Source: Microbacteriaceae bacterium X2B (GTDB lineage Bacteria > Actinomycetota > Actinomycetes > Actinomycetales > Microbacteriaceae). Taken from it: DNA of 42,251 nt. The DNA is taken from positions 1-42,251 of the forward strand of contig SCPB01000019.1 in the NCBI GenBank assembly GCA_005502445.1, given 5' to 3'. Made by a program: the position numbers and the translations under genes. Positions 14,634-23,012 of the stretch are shown one piece after another. Each line of letters opens with the position of its first letter. The stretch's first letter is position 1. Under the pieces are notes generated by a model, which saw nothing but the letters and a program-made list of their open reading frames with translations, was not told the origin of the DNA and searched no databases.

Positions 14634-17498
14634 TCAGACGTCGAGTGAATCGAAGTCGAACATGCCAGCCTCCGATTCCGGCGCCGCGGCGATGTTGCGC
14701 CCAGCGTCCAGGATGTCGCCCCACGAGGACGCGATGGCGTTGAACGAGAGCGCATCCTTCGTCCAGCCATTCTTCTCCGCCACCTGGAACAGGAGATACG
14801 CAAGCTCTTTCACGAGGTCGAGGTCGACCGCACCGTCGCTTCTCTGAGTCGCGTCGCGGAGGAACTTTCCGGCGGCCGGGACACCCTCCGTGTCCAGAAT
14901 GCGGATCGCGTGGTGGAGTGCTTCCCAGGCAGACGTCGACGCATCACCGAGCACGTCATAGTCGTCCGGCAGCTCAGACGGCCGATAGACCTGAACCTTG
15001 CCTCCTCGGGCGGAAAGGACTCCAGAGCGTTCCATAGCTGATACGGCCGTCCCGCGGGCTCGGGCAAGATCATCTGCCTCACCGAACGGGGCCGCACTGT
15101 AGCCGTGCCCCCGGTACCAGGCCAGAGCAAAGCGGGTAGGTGGATCGAAGTCGCCTTCCTGCTCTGTGAGGAGCTCGTCCAGAACCTCGTTGATGCGGGC
15201 CAACGCCGACCGGACCGTCATCTCGGTGCCGTCGGACTCGATCACCTTTGCATACCGCGAGAACACAGCCATGCCAGGCCCAATGGCCGACTGCGGCAGG
15301 TCCACAGGGGCGATTCCGCCCTGCTGCAACTCTCTCAACGCCGGTCCCAGTTCACGCCTCATCGACGCGAGGAATCCGCGCCGATCTGTGATGGCGGCTT
15401 CGACCTCCCGCGGCCTGAGAGCGAGTACCACCGAAGATGCGAGGGCGTTCGTGCCGACACTGATCATCCGGCCACTACGTTCCGATCGGACGGGCCATGT
15501 CGCTGTGACCTGCCAGCCCGCGCTAATCATCGATCCAAGGATGGTCTCCCAACCAGTAGAGGCTTCCCCTCCTTCGTCTGTCTCTGATTGCTTGAACGCG
15601 TAATACACAGTAATCGGGAAATCATGGGGGGCAGACTTCCGAGCATTAGAGAATACATTCTCGAAGCCCGTCTCGAAAAACGCTCTAGCATTCGCAGAAC
15701 CCCCGTGTCGGTAGGGATTCGCAACCAGCTCCTCGGCCTTAGGAACAAGAAGAGTCCCGAGCAGCTCCGGATGGACATTACGCAAGCTACGACGCATCCA
15801 AACGTAATAAAAGTCACTGAGATCCGAATAGCCGATGTTGTCGTAGTAAGGGGGGTCGGTCGAGATCAAATATCCGTCCAGATCACGAGTGGCAGCATCA
15901 GCCTGAGACACTTTGCCGTTCCCGATTGGAAGTGATTCGAGTGCGCGCGTAACCCAGACAATGCTCCATCCAATGTTACCAGGACCCCATTGAAAGGGAT
16001 TAGCTTCCGCGAAGTCCCAGACCATAGGCAAAGCCTGGCGACCAAAAGCATCAGTGACGCTTTCCTTGGAAGGTGCTGAATTCCACCGCGCAAGAGAGCA
16101 ATTTATGGAGGTAACACGGTCTGTCGCGAGTCCCAGATACGTTGCCACAACATCGGCATACGCCAAAGCACCACGGCCTCCCGCTTCAAGCGCGATACCG
16201 TCGCTCATTCCGGCATTGCGCGCGTCAACGCGCACTCGCTCACGGACTTCACCAACAAGATCACTGAGGGTCGTCAGCGCAACAAGTTGTCGATTCGTGA
16301 AAAGATCGGCGAATTCGGTCAAGCCGTAGGCGGGTGGCGAAAACCATCGGGGGTTATCTGCGATCGTCCCCGCTGGCACATCAGTGGGGCGGTGCACGTT
16401 GGCCGCGGCGATTTGCTCGTCGGAAGGCGGCACATAAATGCGGGTACGGTTGCCTTCTGCGACGACCGCGATGAGGTGAGCTCCCAGCCGGCCAGCGACA
16501 CCCTCCGCTCGGATATGGGACATCGAAACAGCAGATGCACATGCGACGCACCTAGCGCCAATGCGTCCTGAAATTGTCCCGTCGTCGCTTTTCGAAGGAC
16601 CCTTGCTTGGATCGGTCCCAATTCCATATCGAACCGCTCCGGACGCGAGGTACGGCACGACGTAAGCTTCCTTGCCTTTTTTCTTTCCGAGCCACCAGGA
16701 TCGGACGAGAGGCATTTCGATACCGCATGCAGGGTTGGAGCAGATGACGGTGCGGGCCCAAACCCACGCAACGACCGTCGCTTCGCCCCCGCCGGGAAGT
16801 CTTGCTTTGGGGTAAAGGTGGCCGTTTCGGCTTTGGGCCTGTTCGCGCACCCAGTCACCGTAGCGACGCACGTCTTCCGCGAGTCCCGTCGCATTCGGCC
16901 AGTAATTTCTTTGGCCGCCCGCTTCGGGAAAGACTGGGCCGACGCCATTAAATCTCGAAGGGAAATCGATAAGCGCCTTATTTATCAGGACGGCGACGGG
17001 GTTCAGATCGCTTGCGTGCGCCGACAGCCCGAGGCGCTGAGCCTCAAGGGGGATTGTGCCGCCTCCAGCGAAAGGATCGAGGATCGCTGGCGGCGCACCG
17101 TTCGTGCTGCGCATGATCTCCGCTCGAACTTCTCCTAAAAGAGCCTCGTCCGCCAGGTTGTCCCAGTTCACCATGCGAGTGATCAAGTCGAATAGTCGTT
17201 GCCGCTCCTGCTTCACACGATGCTCGGCCCAGCCATCGGCATCTTCATACCCCTTGTCGACTGCCTCCTGCCGGTACTGCTCGACGAAGTTGCTGGGGTC
17301 GTCGACGAGCTGCGCGAAGAGCACCGCGCGAGCAGTTGCGAGTGGCCGACGCGCCCACCACAGGTGCAGTGTGCTCGGGTGTCCATGACGAATGGACTTC
17401 TCGCGCGCCGACTGCGCGTTGATCTCCTCGAGGGGCAGAGAGACCTCGATCAGCTTGCGCTTGAGCATTGGTGCCTTTCTCCGCGGGGCGTCAGACAT
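14634..17498 (-). CDS. DUF1156 zinc-ribbon adenine/cytosine DNA methyltransferase
   Basis: 954 residues. The N-terminal DUF1156 block is clear (KLIEVSLPLEEINAQSAREK, then HGHPSTLHLWWARRPLATAR). SAM motif I is DPFAGGGT at 141-148 and catalytic motif IV DPPY at 548-551, so it is an amino-methyltransferase (N6-adenine or N4-cytosine). A zinc ribbon is formed by Cys253, Cys258, Cys317 and Cys320. In the anti-phage family it marks host DNA. A second ATG at 17468 (MLKRKLIEV) has a better AAAGG ribosome site and may be the true start. The stretch at about 15560-16980 (residues about 170-645, carrying the zinc ribbon and motif IV) is visibly richer in A/T than both gene ends. Confidence 0.92.
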   Translation of the reverse strand: MSDAPRRKAPMLKRKLIEVSLPLEEINAQSAREKSIRHGHPSTLHLWWARRPLATARAVLFAQLVDDPSNFVEQYRQEAVDKGYEDADGWAEHRVKQERQRLFDLITRMVNWDNLADEALLGEVRAEIMRSTNGAPPAILDPFAGGGTIPLEAQRLGLSAHASDLNPVAVLINKALIDFPSRFNGVGPVFPEAGGQRNYWPNATGLAEDVRRYGDWVREQAQSRNGHLYPKARLPGGGEATVVAWVWARTVICSNPACGIEMPLVRSWWLGKKKGKEAYVVPYLASGAVRYGIGTDPSKGPSKSDDGTISGRIGARCVACASAVSMSHIRAEGVAGRLGAHLIAVVAEGNRTRIYVPPSDEQIAAANVHRPTDVPAGTIADNPRWFSPPAYGLTEFADLFTNRQLVALTTLSDLVGEVRERVRVDARNAGMSDGIALEAGGRGALAYADVVATYLGLATDRVTSINCSLARWNSAPSKESVTDAFGRQALPMVWDFAEANPFQWGPGNIGWSIVWVTRALESLPIGNGKVSQADAATRDLDGYLISTDPPYYDNIGYSDLSDFYYVWMRRSLRNVHPELLGTLLVPKAEELVANPYRHGGSANARAFFETGFENVFSNARKSAPHDFPITVYYAFKQSETDEGGEASTGWETILGSMISAGWQVTATWPVRSERSGRMISVGTNALASSVVLALRPREVEAAITDRRGFLASMRRELGPALRELQQGGIAPVDLPQSAIGPGMAVFSRYAKVIESDGTEMTVRSALARINEVLDELLTEQEGDFDPPTRFALAWYRGHGYSAAPFGEADDLARARGTAVSAMERSGVLSARGGKVQVYRPSELPDDYDVLGDASTSAWEALHHAIRILDTEGVPAAGKFLRDATQRSDGAVDLDLVKELAYLLFQVAEKNGWTKDALSFNAIASSWGDILDAGRNIAAAPESEAGMFDFDSLDV

Positions 17499-17621
17499 CG
17501 CCTACCGCTGCGTTTGAGACTACTGATGGCATGGGATAAGCGAGTCCTACACGGCAAGAAGTCTCGAATGTCTCCTTGGCTCAATACGCTCGATGCGACC
17601 GGACAACAGTGAGGGAATACC
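17499..17621. promoter_or_regulatory. Divergent intergenic region, methylase / DUF3883 helicase
   Basis: These 123 bases separate the divergent starts of the methylase and the DUF3883 helicase and must hold promoters for both. A possible plus-strand pair is TTGAGA, 17 bases, TAAGCG, which has a poor -10. A good ribosome site, GAGGGA, lies 5 bases before the helicase GTG at 17622. I see no clear operator palindrome. Confidence 0.4.
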
Positions 17622-20600
17622 GTGCGACTTGAAGACATCGCTGGCACAGCAAGGCTTGCCGGAGTTCTGCCCGACCGCCCGGTGACGGTACTGGGCGCTC
17701 AGATGCATGGCAAGGACGCGCTCGAGGTGACCTTCAGAGACGACAACGGTGCGCTTGGTCAGGTCGTGCTCTACCGCCACGACGAGGAGCGAATCAGTGC
17801 ACACCTCGAGAGCGGGCGCCCGTTCGACGCCGACCCGCGGGATTTCCGGCTCGCGGCTGAAGCGCAACGCATCATGCTGGCCGGCCTTCACGACCCGATG
17901 CTCGCTGTGGCAACCAGCGACGTGCAGCCGCTCCCCCACCAGATTCGGGCGGTCTACGGCGAATTGCTCCCGCGCACACCGCTACGGTTCCTCCTCGCGG
18001 ACGACCCAGGCGCCGGAAAGACAATCATGGCTGGGCTATACATCAAGGAGCTCATCCTGAGGGACGACGTCCGCTCCTGTCTGATCGTCGCCCCCGGTGG
18101 CCTGGTGGAGCAGTGGCAGGACGAGCTCTCGATGAAGTTCGGCCTCGACTTCGAGATTCTCGCGCCGGGGGCAGAGGATCTCGCGCCCGGCCGGACCGTC
18201 TTCGATCAGAAGCCGCTTCTCATCGCGCGCATGGACCAGTTGGCCCGCAACGAGATGCTCATCGAGCAGATCGAGCAGTCCGAATTCGACCTCGTCGTCG
18301 TTGACGAGGCGCATCGGATGAGCGCGACGTGGTTCAGCGGAGAACTGAAGTCGTCGAAGCGATTCCAGCTCGGCGAGTTACTGAGCGAGCGCGCCCGACA
18401 TTTCCTGCTCATGACGGCTACGCCGCACAACGGTAAGGAAGAGGATTTCCAGACATTCCTCTCCCTTCTGGACCGGGATCGGTTCGTGGGCCCCGGTGAC
18501 AAGCGAGCGCAGTCCGGCACCGTCGACGGCATCATGCGGCGCATGGTCAAGGAGCGGCTGGTCAAGTTCGACGGCACTCCGCTGTTCCCACCTCGGATCG
18601 CCGAGACCGCGATGTATCGCCTGTCGTACGACGAGCAGCACCTCTATGAAGAGGTCACCGAGTACGTGCGCAACGGCATGAATCTTGCCGATCGGCTCGA
18701 CGGCAAGCGAAAGAACACGGTCGGATTTGCGCTCACAGTTCTGCAGCGTCGCCTCGCCTCCAGCCCGGAGGCGATCCACCACTCACTCCGCCGGCGTGCC
18801 GAACGACTCGAGCGGGTCCGCACCGACTTGCTCGCGGGAATCGCGTCGTTGCCGGACGCCGAGGCGCCAGCAGCTCTGGTGGATGACGACCCCGACTACG
18901 AGGAGTTCGACGCAGAAGAACTCGAGAAGGCGGAGGACGAGCTGGTTGACGCCGCGACCGCCGCTCGCACTGCCGCCGAACTCGAGACGGAGATCCTCGA
19001 TCTCAAGAGACTGACGGCGATCGCCGCTCAGTTGCTTGCGAGCCAGCAAGACGTGAAGTGGCGCGAGCTGCGCGAGGTCATCGAGAGTCAGGTGCTCGTT
19101 CGTGACGACGGAGCTCCGCGGAAGATCATCATCTTCACCGAGCACCGCGATACGCTCAACTACCTCGAGCGGCGCATTGTGTCACTGTTGGGCAAGCGCG
19201 AACCGGTTGTGGTGATTCACGGCGCGGTGCCCCGATACGAGCGTCGCCGAATCACCGCCGAATTCACGAGCAACCCCGACGTGCAGATCCTCATCGCCAC
19301 CGACGCCGCCGGCGAGGGACTCAACCTGCAGGCCGCACATCTGATGGTGAATTACGACCTGCCTTGGAACCCGAATCGCATCGAGCAGCGATTCGGACGC
19401 ATCCACCGCATCGGGCAGACCGAGGTCTGCCGCCTCTGGAACCTCGTCGCCGAGGACACGCGCGAAGGCGAGGTGTTCATCCGACTGCTCGACAAGATCG
19501 AGGAACAGCGCGCCGCCTATGACGGCGAGATCTTCAACGTTCTCGGAACCTCCCTCGGCGACATGAACCTCACGAAGGTGTTGCGCGAGGCCATCCGTTA
19601 CGGAGAGCTGCCAGAGGTGAAGGCGAAGATGTGGGAGGTCATCGACGACGGAGTGGCGGCCGGGCTCCAGGAGCTGCTCGAGGAGGAGGCCCTCGCCGCC
19701 GACACCTTCGACGCATCGGACCTGGAGCAACTGCGCCGTCAGATGGAGGACGCGAAGGCGAAGCGCCTCCAGCCCCACTTCATCAGAGATGCCTTCATCG
19801 AAGCGTTCACTCGTCTCGGAGGGCGGATCGAGCGACGCGAAAAGGGGCGGTATGAGATCGGCCACGTGCCCGCCGTCATTCGTGAGCGCGCCGGGCGAGC
19901 CCCGGTGTCGCGACGGTACGAGCGCGTCACGTTCGACGTGGCGACCATCGAGGGTCACAACCTGAGCCGTGCCGAACTGCTCGCGCCCGGGCATCCGCTT
20001 CACGACGCCACGCTGAATCTGGTGATCGACCAGTACGGGCGCGCTCTCGATCGGGGCGCGGTGCTTGTTGCGGACGCCGTGACCGCGCCCACGCTCCTCG
20101 TCGGTGTGCTCAATGAAGTGAAGGACTCCACCGGCGCAACGGTGGGCAAACGATTCGGATACTCGTTCGTAGACGAGTCAGGAGCGATCCGCGAGGCGGG
20201 CCCCGCGCCATATCTCGACTTCGCCCCGGCGACGGTCGACCAGCGTTCCGCAGGGGCAGGGCTACCCTGGCTGGCACAGAGCGAGCGCGACGCCGTCTCG
20301 TGGGTGATCGCAGAGCAGCTGCCGACATTCTCGGCGGAGGTGACTTTGCGCCGCACTGCCGAGTTCGAGCGAGTGCGCGAACGAGTGAGCACCAGGCTCA
20401 CGCGTGAAGTTAACCGCCTCGAGACCGAGGCGCTTAAGGCCGATGCGAACGCCGCGACGGGGAAGAAGGTGCGGGTCTCCAGCGATCACCTGCGTCGGCT
20501 GGCCAACGACCTTCTCGCGCGCCGCGAGAGCCGTCTCACCCTCATCGAGCGCCAGCTTTCCATGTCGCCGATCACGCCTCAGATCACGGCCATCGCACTC

Positions 20601-21056
20601 GTGCTGCCGAAGCTGCACGAGGACGAACGGGGGGCGGAGGCGCCACAGCATGCGGTCAACACGACGGCCGTCGAACGACGAGGCGTCGATGCCGTGCTTG
20701 CCGCGGAGCGTGCTCTCGGTCGTTCGCCTGAAGAGCAGGCGCACAACAACCCCGGATTCGACGTGCTCTCTCGAATGCCGAACGGTGCGGGACTTCGGGT
20801 TGAGGTCAAGGCCCGGATCGACGGTGGTGACACCTTCTCCATCACTAGAACCGAAGTCTTGCTGGCCCTCAACGCGAGCCCCGACCATCGACTCGCCCTC
20901 GTGCGCGTCAGCAAAGAGGGGCCTCACCTCGACGAGGTTCGATACATCGCCGATGCCTTCAATGGCTTCGAGCCGGTGCAATTCGAAGACTTCGACGTCG
21001 AGGCGCTGACGCTCAACTTCGCGGACTGGTGGGCTAGGGGTTCGGCGCCGTTCTGA
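17622..21056 (+). CDS. DEAH helicase with C-terminal DUF3883 nuclease-like domain
   Basis: 1144 residues, starting at GTG 17622. This is a superfamily 2 SNF2/RapA-like helicase: Walker A DDPGAGKT (127-134), DEAH (228-231), LLMTATPHNGKEEDF, and motif VI QRFGRIHRIGQ (589-599). An acidic insert at about 415-450 separates the two ATPase lobes. The last 120 residues are a DUF3883 domain with a PD-(D/E)xK-like set: Glu1029, Asp1047 in NNPGFDVL, and Glu1061-Val-Lys1063 in VEVKAR. This suggests DNA cleavage or binding coupled to translocation. It is divergent from the DUF1156 methylase; the pair with DUF499 makes up the helicase-methylase-ATPase composition. Whether the nuclease-like site is active is not shown. 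Confidence 0.93.
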   Translation: MRLEDIAGTARLAGVLPDRPVTVLGAQMHGKDALEVTFRDDNGALGQVVLYRHDEERISAHLESGRPFDADPRDFRLAAEAQRIMLAGLHDPMLAVATSDVQPLPHQIRAVYGELLPRTPLRFLLADDPGAGKTIMAGLYIKELILRDDVRSCLIVAPGGLVEQWQDELSMKFGLDFEILAPGAEDLAPGRTVFDQKPLLIARMDQLARNEMLIEQIEQSEFDLVVVDEAHRMSATWFSGELKSSKRFQLGELLSERARHFLLMTATPHNGKEEDFQTFLSLLDRDRFVGPGDKRAQSGTVDGIMRRMVKERLVKFDGTPLFPPRIAETAMYRLSYDEQHLYEEVTEYVRNGMNLADRLDGKRKNTVGFALTVLQRRLASSPEAIHHSLRRRAERLERVRTDLLAGIASLPDAEAPAALVDDDPDYEEFDAEELEKAEDELVDAATAARTAAELETEILDLKRLTAIAAQLLASQQDVKWRELREVIESQVLVRDDGAPRKIIIFTEHRDTLNYLERRIVSLLGKREPVVVIHGAVPRYERRRITAEFTSNPDVQILIATDAAGEGLNLQAAHLMVNYDLPWNPNRIEQRFGRIHRIGQTEVCRLWNLVAEDTREGEVFIRLLDKIEEQRAAYDGEIFNVLGTSLGDMNLTKVLREAIRYGELPEVKAKMWEVIDDGVAAGLQELLEEEALAADTFDASDLEQLRRQMEDAKAKRLQPHFIRDAFIEAFTRLGGRIERREKGRYEIGHVPAVIRERAGRAPVSRRYERVTFDVATIEGHNLSRAELLAPGHPLHDATLNLVIDQYGRALDRGAVLVADAVTAPTLLVGVLNEVKDSTGATVGKRFGYSFVDESGAIREAGPAPYLDFAPATVDQRSAGAGLPWLAQSERDAVSWVIAEQLPTFSAEVTLRRTAEFERVRERVSTRLTREVNRLETEALKADANAATGKKVRVSSDHLRRLANDLLARRESRLTLIERQLSMSPITPQITAIALVLPKLHEDERGAEAPQHAVNTTAVERRGVDAVLAAERALGRSPEEQAHNNPGFDVLSRMPNGAGLRVEVKARIDGGDTFSITRTEVLLALNASPDHRLALVRVSKEGPHLDEVRYIADAFNGFEPVQFEDFDVEALTLNFADWWARGSAPF

Positions 21057-21126
21057 CCTTGCGCCGTGCGAACATCACGCGCTGGGACGTCCGCCTGGGC
21101 AACTCCAGACCGCTACTCGCTAAGGG

Positions 21127-21354
21127 TCAGCCAAGCGAGGTCGGTCGGCTACCAGAACGATGCGGGAAGTCCCAATCGCCCCGCCACTGTTCGGTCGCTT
21201 CGAGCCAGTGCCCCACGAAGTCAGTTGCGTTGTCTGCGGAGTCGATCAGGATCGCTCTTGCCTCCGCCTCCAAAGACCGTTCGTGGAGAGCCGCGCGGGC
21301 GACGAGCGCCCGGTAGACCGATTCCGGCACGTCACGGACAATGAGATCGATCAT
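21127..21354 (-). CDS. FitA-like ribbon-helix-helix antitoxin, orphan
   Basis: 75 residues. The N-terminal IDLIVRDVPESVYRALVARA and SLEAEARAILIDSADN are the beta strand and two helices of Arc/FitA-type antitoxins. These bind their own promoter and neutralise a VapC-like PIN toxin. The ATG at 21354 has a strong GGAGGG site 6-7 bases upstream; a GTG one codon earlier is possible. The toxin gene should follow on the minus strand, at lower coordinates, but there the helicase gene ends at 21056 on the opposite strand and no PIN domain is visible. The toxin has probably been lost. The last 25 residues (GHWLEATEQWRGDWDFP) are family-typical, so the antitoxin itself looks intact. Confidence 0.75.
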   Translation of the reverse strand: MIDLIVRDVPESVYRALVARAALHERSLEAEARAILIDSADNATDFVGHWLEATEQWRGDWDFPHRSGSRPTSLG

Positions 21355-21395
21355 CACAATCCCTCCTCAGCAGCCGATGAATTGCAGATCGCCGG

Positions 21396-21467
21396 CTCCG
21401 CCTCCAGGATTCGAACCTGGGCCTAACAGCTCCAAAGGCTGTCGTGCTGCCGTTACACCAAGGCGGA
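21396..21467 (-). tRNA. tRNA-Gln (UUG anticodon)
   Basis: On the minus strand the 72-nt gene starts TCCGCCT, which pairs with AGGCGGA at the 3' end before discriminator G. The anticodon stem ACAGC/GCTGT encloses CTTTGGA, giving anticodon UUG. The T arm has GGTTCGAATCC. CCA is not encoded. Its 3' end faces the island. In many actinobacteria a tRNA-Gln lies close to glmU-prs, so it may be the insertion point that separated them here. Confidence 0.95.
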
Positions 21468-21558
21468 CCACGCCCAGCAGGCGCGCCCCAAGTCTGCCAG
21501 ACCTGCCCGAGCGCGCCCGGTGGCCGGGCGCACATGACCCGCCCGCGATAATGAACGC

Positions 21559-22062
21559 ATGACCGCCCCCGCTGATGACGTCGACCGCATCGTCGACGCG
21601 TGGCAGCGCGAGCGGCCCGACCTCGACTTCTCTCCGCTGCATGTGCTGTCGCGGCTCGGTCGCGTCGCCAAGCACCTGGATCGGGCGCGGAAGGCGGCGT
21701 TCGCGGCATCCGCGCTCGAGAGCTGGGAGTTCGACGTGCTCGCGGCCCTGCGCCGCGCCGGCTCCCCGTACGAGCTGAGCCCCACGTCATTGCTGCGCCA
21801 GACCCTCGTCTCGAGCGGCACCATGACCAACCGCATCGACCGGCTGACCGCGCGCGGCCTCGTCGAGCGGCGGACGGACCCGAACGATGGCCGCGGCATC
21901 CTGGTGCGGATGACCGAGTCGGGCCGCGAGCGGGTCGACCACGCGATCGCCGAACTCGTCGTCGCCGAGCGCGAGCTGCTCAGTGGCCTCACCCGCGCCG
22001 ACCAGGAGCGGCTCGCGAGCCTGCTGCGGACGCTCGGCGCGGACTTCGAGGGGTCGGTCTAG
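21559..22062 (+). CDS. MarR-family transcriptional regulator
   Basis: 167 residues with the winged helix-turn-helix of MarR proteins. The helices run from SALESWEFDVLAALRRAG through SPTSLLRQTLVSSGTMTNRI (recognition helix), and the wing is GLVERRTDPNDGRGILVRMT. Flanking N- and C-terminal helices serve dimerisation. The gene starts at ATG 21559, about 90 bases from and divergent to tRNA-Gln. The next gene on its right converges with it, so its target is not evident from position; MarR proteins usually control a neighbouring divergent gene or themselves. It looks like ordinary high-GC host DNA and belongs to the chromosome side of the island boundary. Confidence 0.88.
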   Translation: MTAPADDVDRIVDAWQRERPDLDFSPLHVLSRLGRVAKHLDRARKAAFAASALESWEFDVLAALRRAGSPYELSPTSLLRQTLVSSGTMTNRIDRLTARGLVERRTDPNDGRGILVRMTESGRERVDHAIAELVVAERELLSGLTRADQERLASLLRTLGADFEGSV

Positions 22063-22098
22063 ACCCTCAGGCGCCACACACTCCCGCCGCGCACGCGA

Positions 22099-22527
22099 TC
22101 ATCGACGGGCTCCATCGACAAGCCTGCGATCACCGACGGGCTGATCGAGTGTGACGGTGTACTCGACTTGATCGTTCCCCTGACAGGTGGCGGCCGCGGG
22201 TGTACCCGGACTGACCGTGAACGAGATCACGATCTCCTCGGCGCGAAAATCGACGAGCGGCGGGTTCACGGTGCCCGTCACGCCGCTGTTGCACTCAGTT
22301 CGCATGACGAGGACATCGAAAACTGTTGCGCCGCTGTCTATCGCAGTGCTGGTCGCGAGCTCCCACACCGCAGGAGACGAGTCAGGCATCGCAGGTGAGT
22401 CGGTCACCTCTGGAGAGGCCGTGGCGTTCGGCGCGGCCTCGGGCGCGGGCGAAGTGCAGCCCAGGAGGGCGACGATCATGGCGGCACTTCCCAGGGCTCC
22501 GAGCAGAGATCGCATACGCCTCACCAT
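22099..22527 (-). CDS. Small secreted lipoprotein, unknown function
   Basis: About 142 residues from ATG 22527, or 138 from ATG 22515. The N-terminus is a lipoprotein signal: basic MVRRMR, a hydrophobic stretch, and the lipobox ALLGC. A Ser/Pro/Ala/Glu-rich linker typical of actinobacterial cell-surface lipoproteins follows. The mature domain has two further cysteines (in RTECNSGV and AATCQGND) and a beta-rich pattern ending VEYTVTLDQPVGDRRLVDG. I know no family for it. It follows the membrane protein at 22551-22952 by 23 bases on the same strand and is probably co-transcribed with it. Confidence 0.7.
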   Translation of the reverse strand: MVRRMRSLLGALGSAAMIVALLGCTSPAPEAAPNATASPEVTDSPAMPDSSPAVWELATSTAIDSGATVFDVLVMRTECNSGVTGTVNPPLVDFRAEEIVISFTVSPGTPAAATCQGNDQVEYTVTLDQPVGDRRLVDGARR

Positions 22528-22550
22528 GCCACCACTCAGCTTCAGCCGCA

Positions 22551-22952
22551 CTACCCCAGCAGCGGCAGCACGAACGACAGCACGACCGCGATCACTCCGA
22601 CCGCCGTCAGGATGCCGCCCAAGGTGATCAGCGCGCGCCCGTCGTGGGCCGGCGAGTCGAGGCGGGCGCTCTCGGGGCGGGAGGGGTGCACCCAGACGGT
22701 CCGGGCATCCCCCACCGCCGGAATCGGCCCCGTGAGGGGCGAGACGGTCTCGTGCACGTCGCCTCCGTCGCCGAACCAGCGCAGCTTCGCGTCGCGCTCG
22801 TGCACGTTCGTGATCACCGCCTTCGCCGTGCGGTAGCGGCGCGCCCACGCGCGGCGCGAGAGTCCGATGACGAGCAGGATGATGCCGCTCGGCAGCAGCA
22901 GCCACGACACGGCCTCGGCGACGATCGCGATGGCGTCGAGGGGGTCGGTCAT
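22551..22952 (-). CDS. DUF3592-like two-helix membrane protein
   Basis: 133 residues. Transmembrane helices at about 12-32 (VSWLLLPSGIILLVIGL) and about 108-131 (ITLGGILTAVGVIAVVLSF) flank a soluble domain. The soluble part has the pattern of DUF3592 proteins: AKAVITNVHERD, VSPLTGPIPAVGDARTVWVH, then a proline-containing turn. The function of such proteins is unknown. It is upstream of the lipoprotein gene in the same direction. Confidence 0.65.
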   Translation of the reverse strand: MTDPLDAIAIVAEAVSWLLLPSGIILLVIGLSRRAWARRYRTAKAVITNVHERDAKLRWFGDGGDVHETVSPLTGPIPAVGDARTVWVHPSRPESARLDSPAHDGRALITLGGILTAVGVIAVVLSFVLPLLG

Positions 22953-23012
22953 GTGCTCATCGTAGGGGCGAACGCTCGGTCACGACGGGTCGGGCGCTGG
23001 GCCCGGTCACGC

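Larger units (their letters stand above)
7324..21395. mobile_element. Defence-type genomic island abutting tRNA-Gln
   Basis: A lower-GC block (sampled lines about 62-65%, against 70-75% in flanking genes). It runs from the truncated dehydrogenase to the 3' end of tRNA-Gln and contains five large anti-phage-type genes and an orphan antitoxin. Its right edge faces the 3' end of the tRNA, the usual side for site-specific integration. I found no integrase, transposase or convincing direct repeat, so the boundaries are inferred from gene content and composition. Confidence 0.6.

Noticed and set aside
17499-17621. Specific promoters for the methylase and helicase
   Set aside because: Candidate -35 elements exist, but none is paired with a convincing -10 at proper spacing.
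20751-20765. GGATTCG in the helicase end as a tRNA-derived att core
   Set aside because: Seven bases inside a conserved coding motif; a chance match.
7464-21056. DISARM system
   Set aside because: SNF2 and methylase genes would fit DrmD/DrmMI, but the core DUF1998 protein, DrmA-type helicase and phospholipase-D protein are not present.
7464-21056. BREX or type I restriction
   Set aside because: No PglZ, BrxC/BrxL or HsdS/HsdR signatures; the methylase is of the DUF1156 type.
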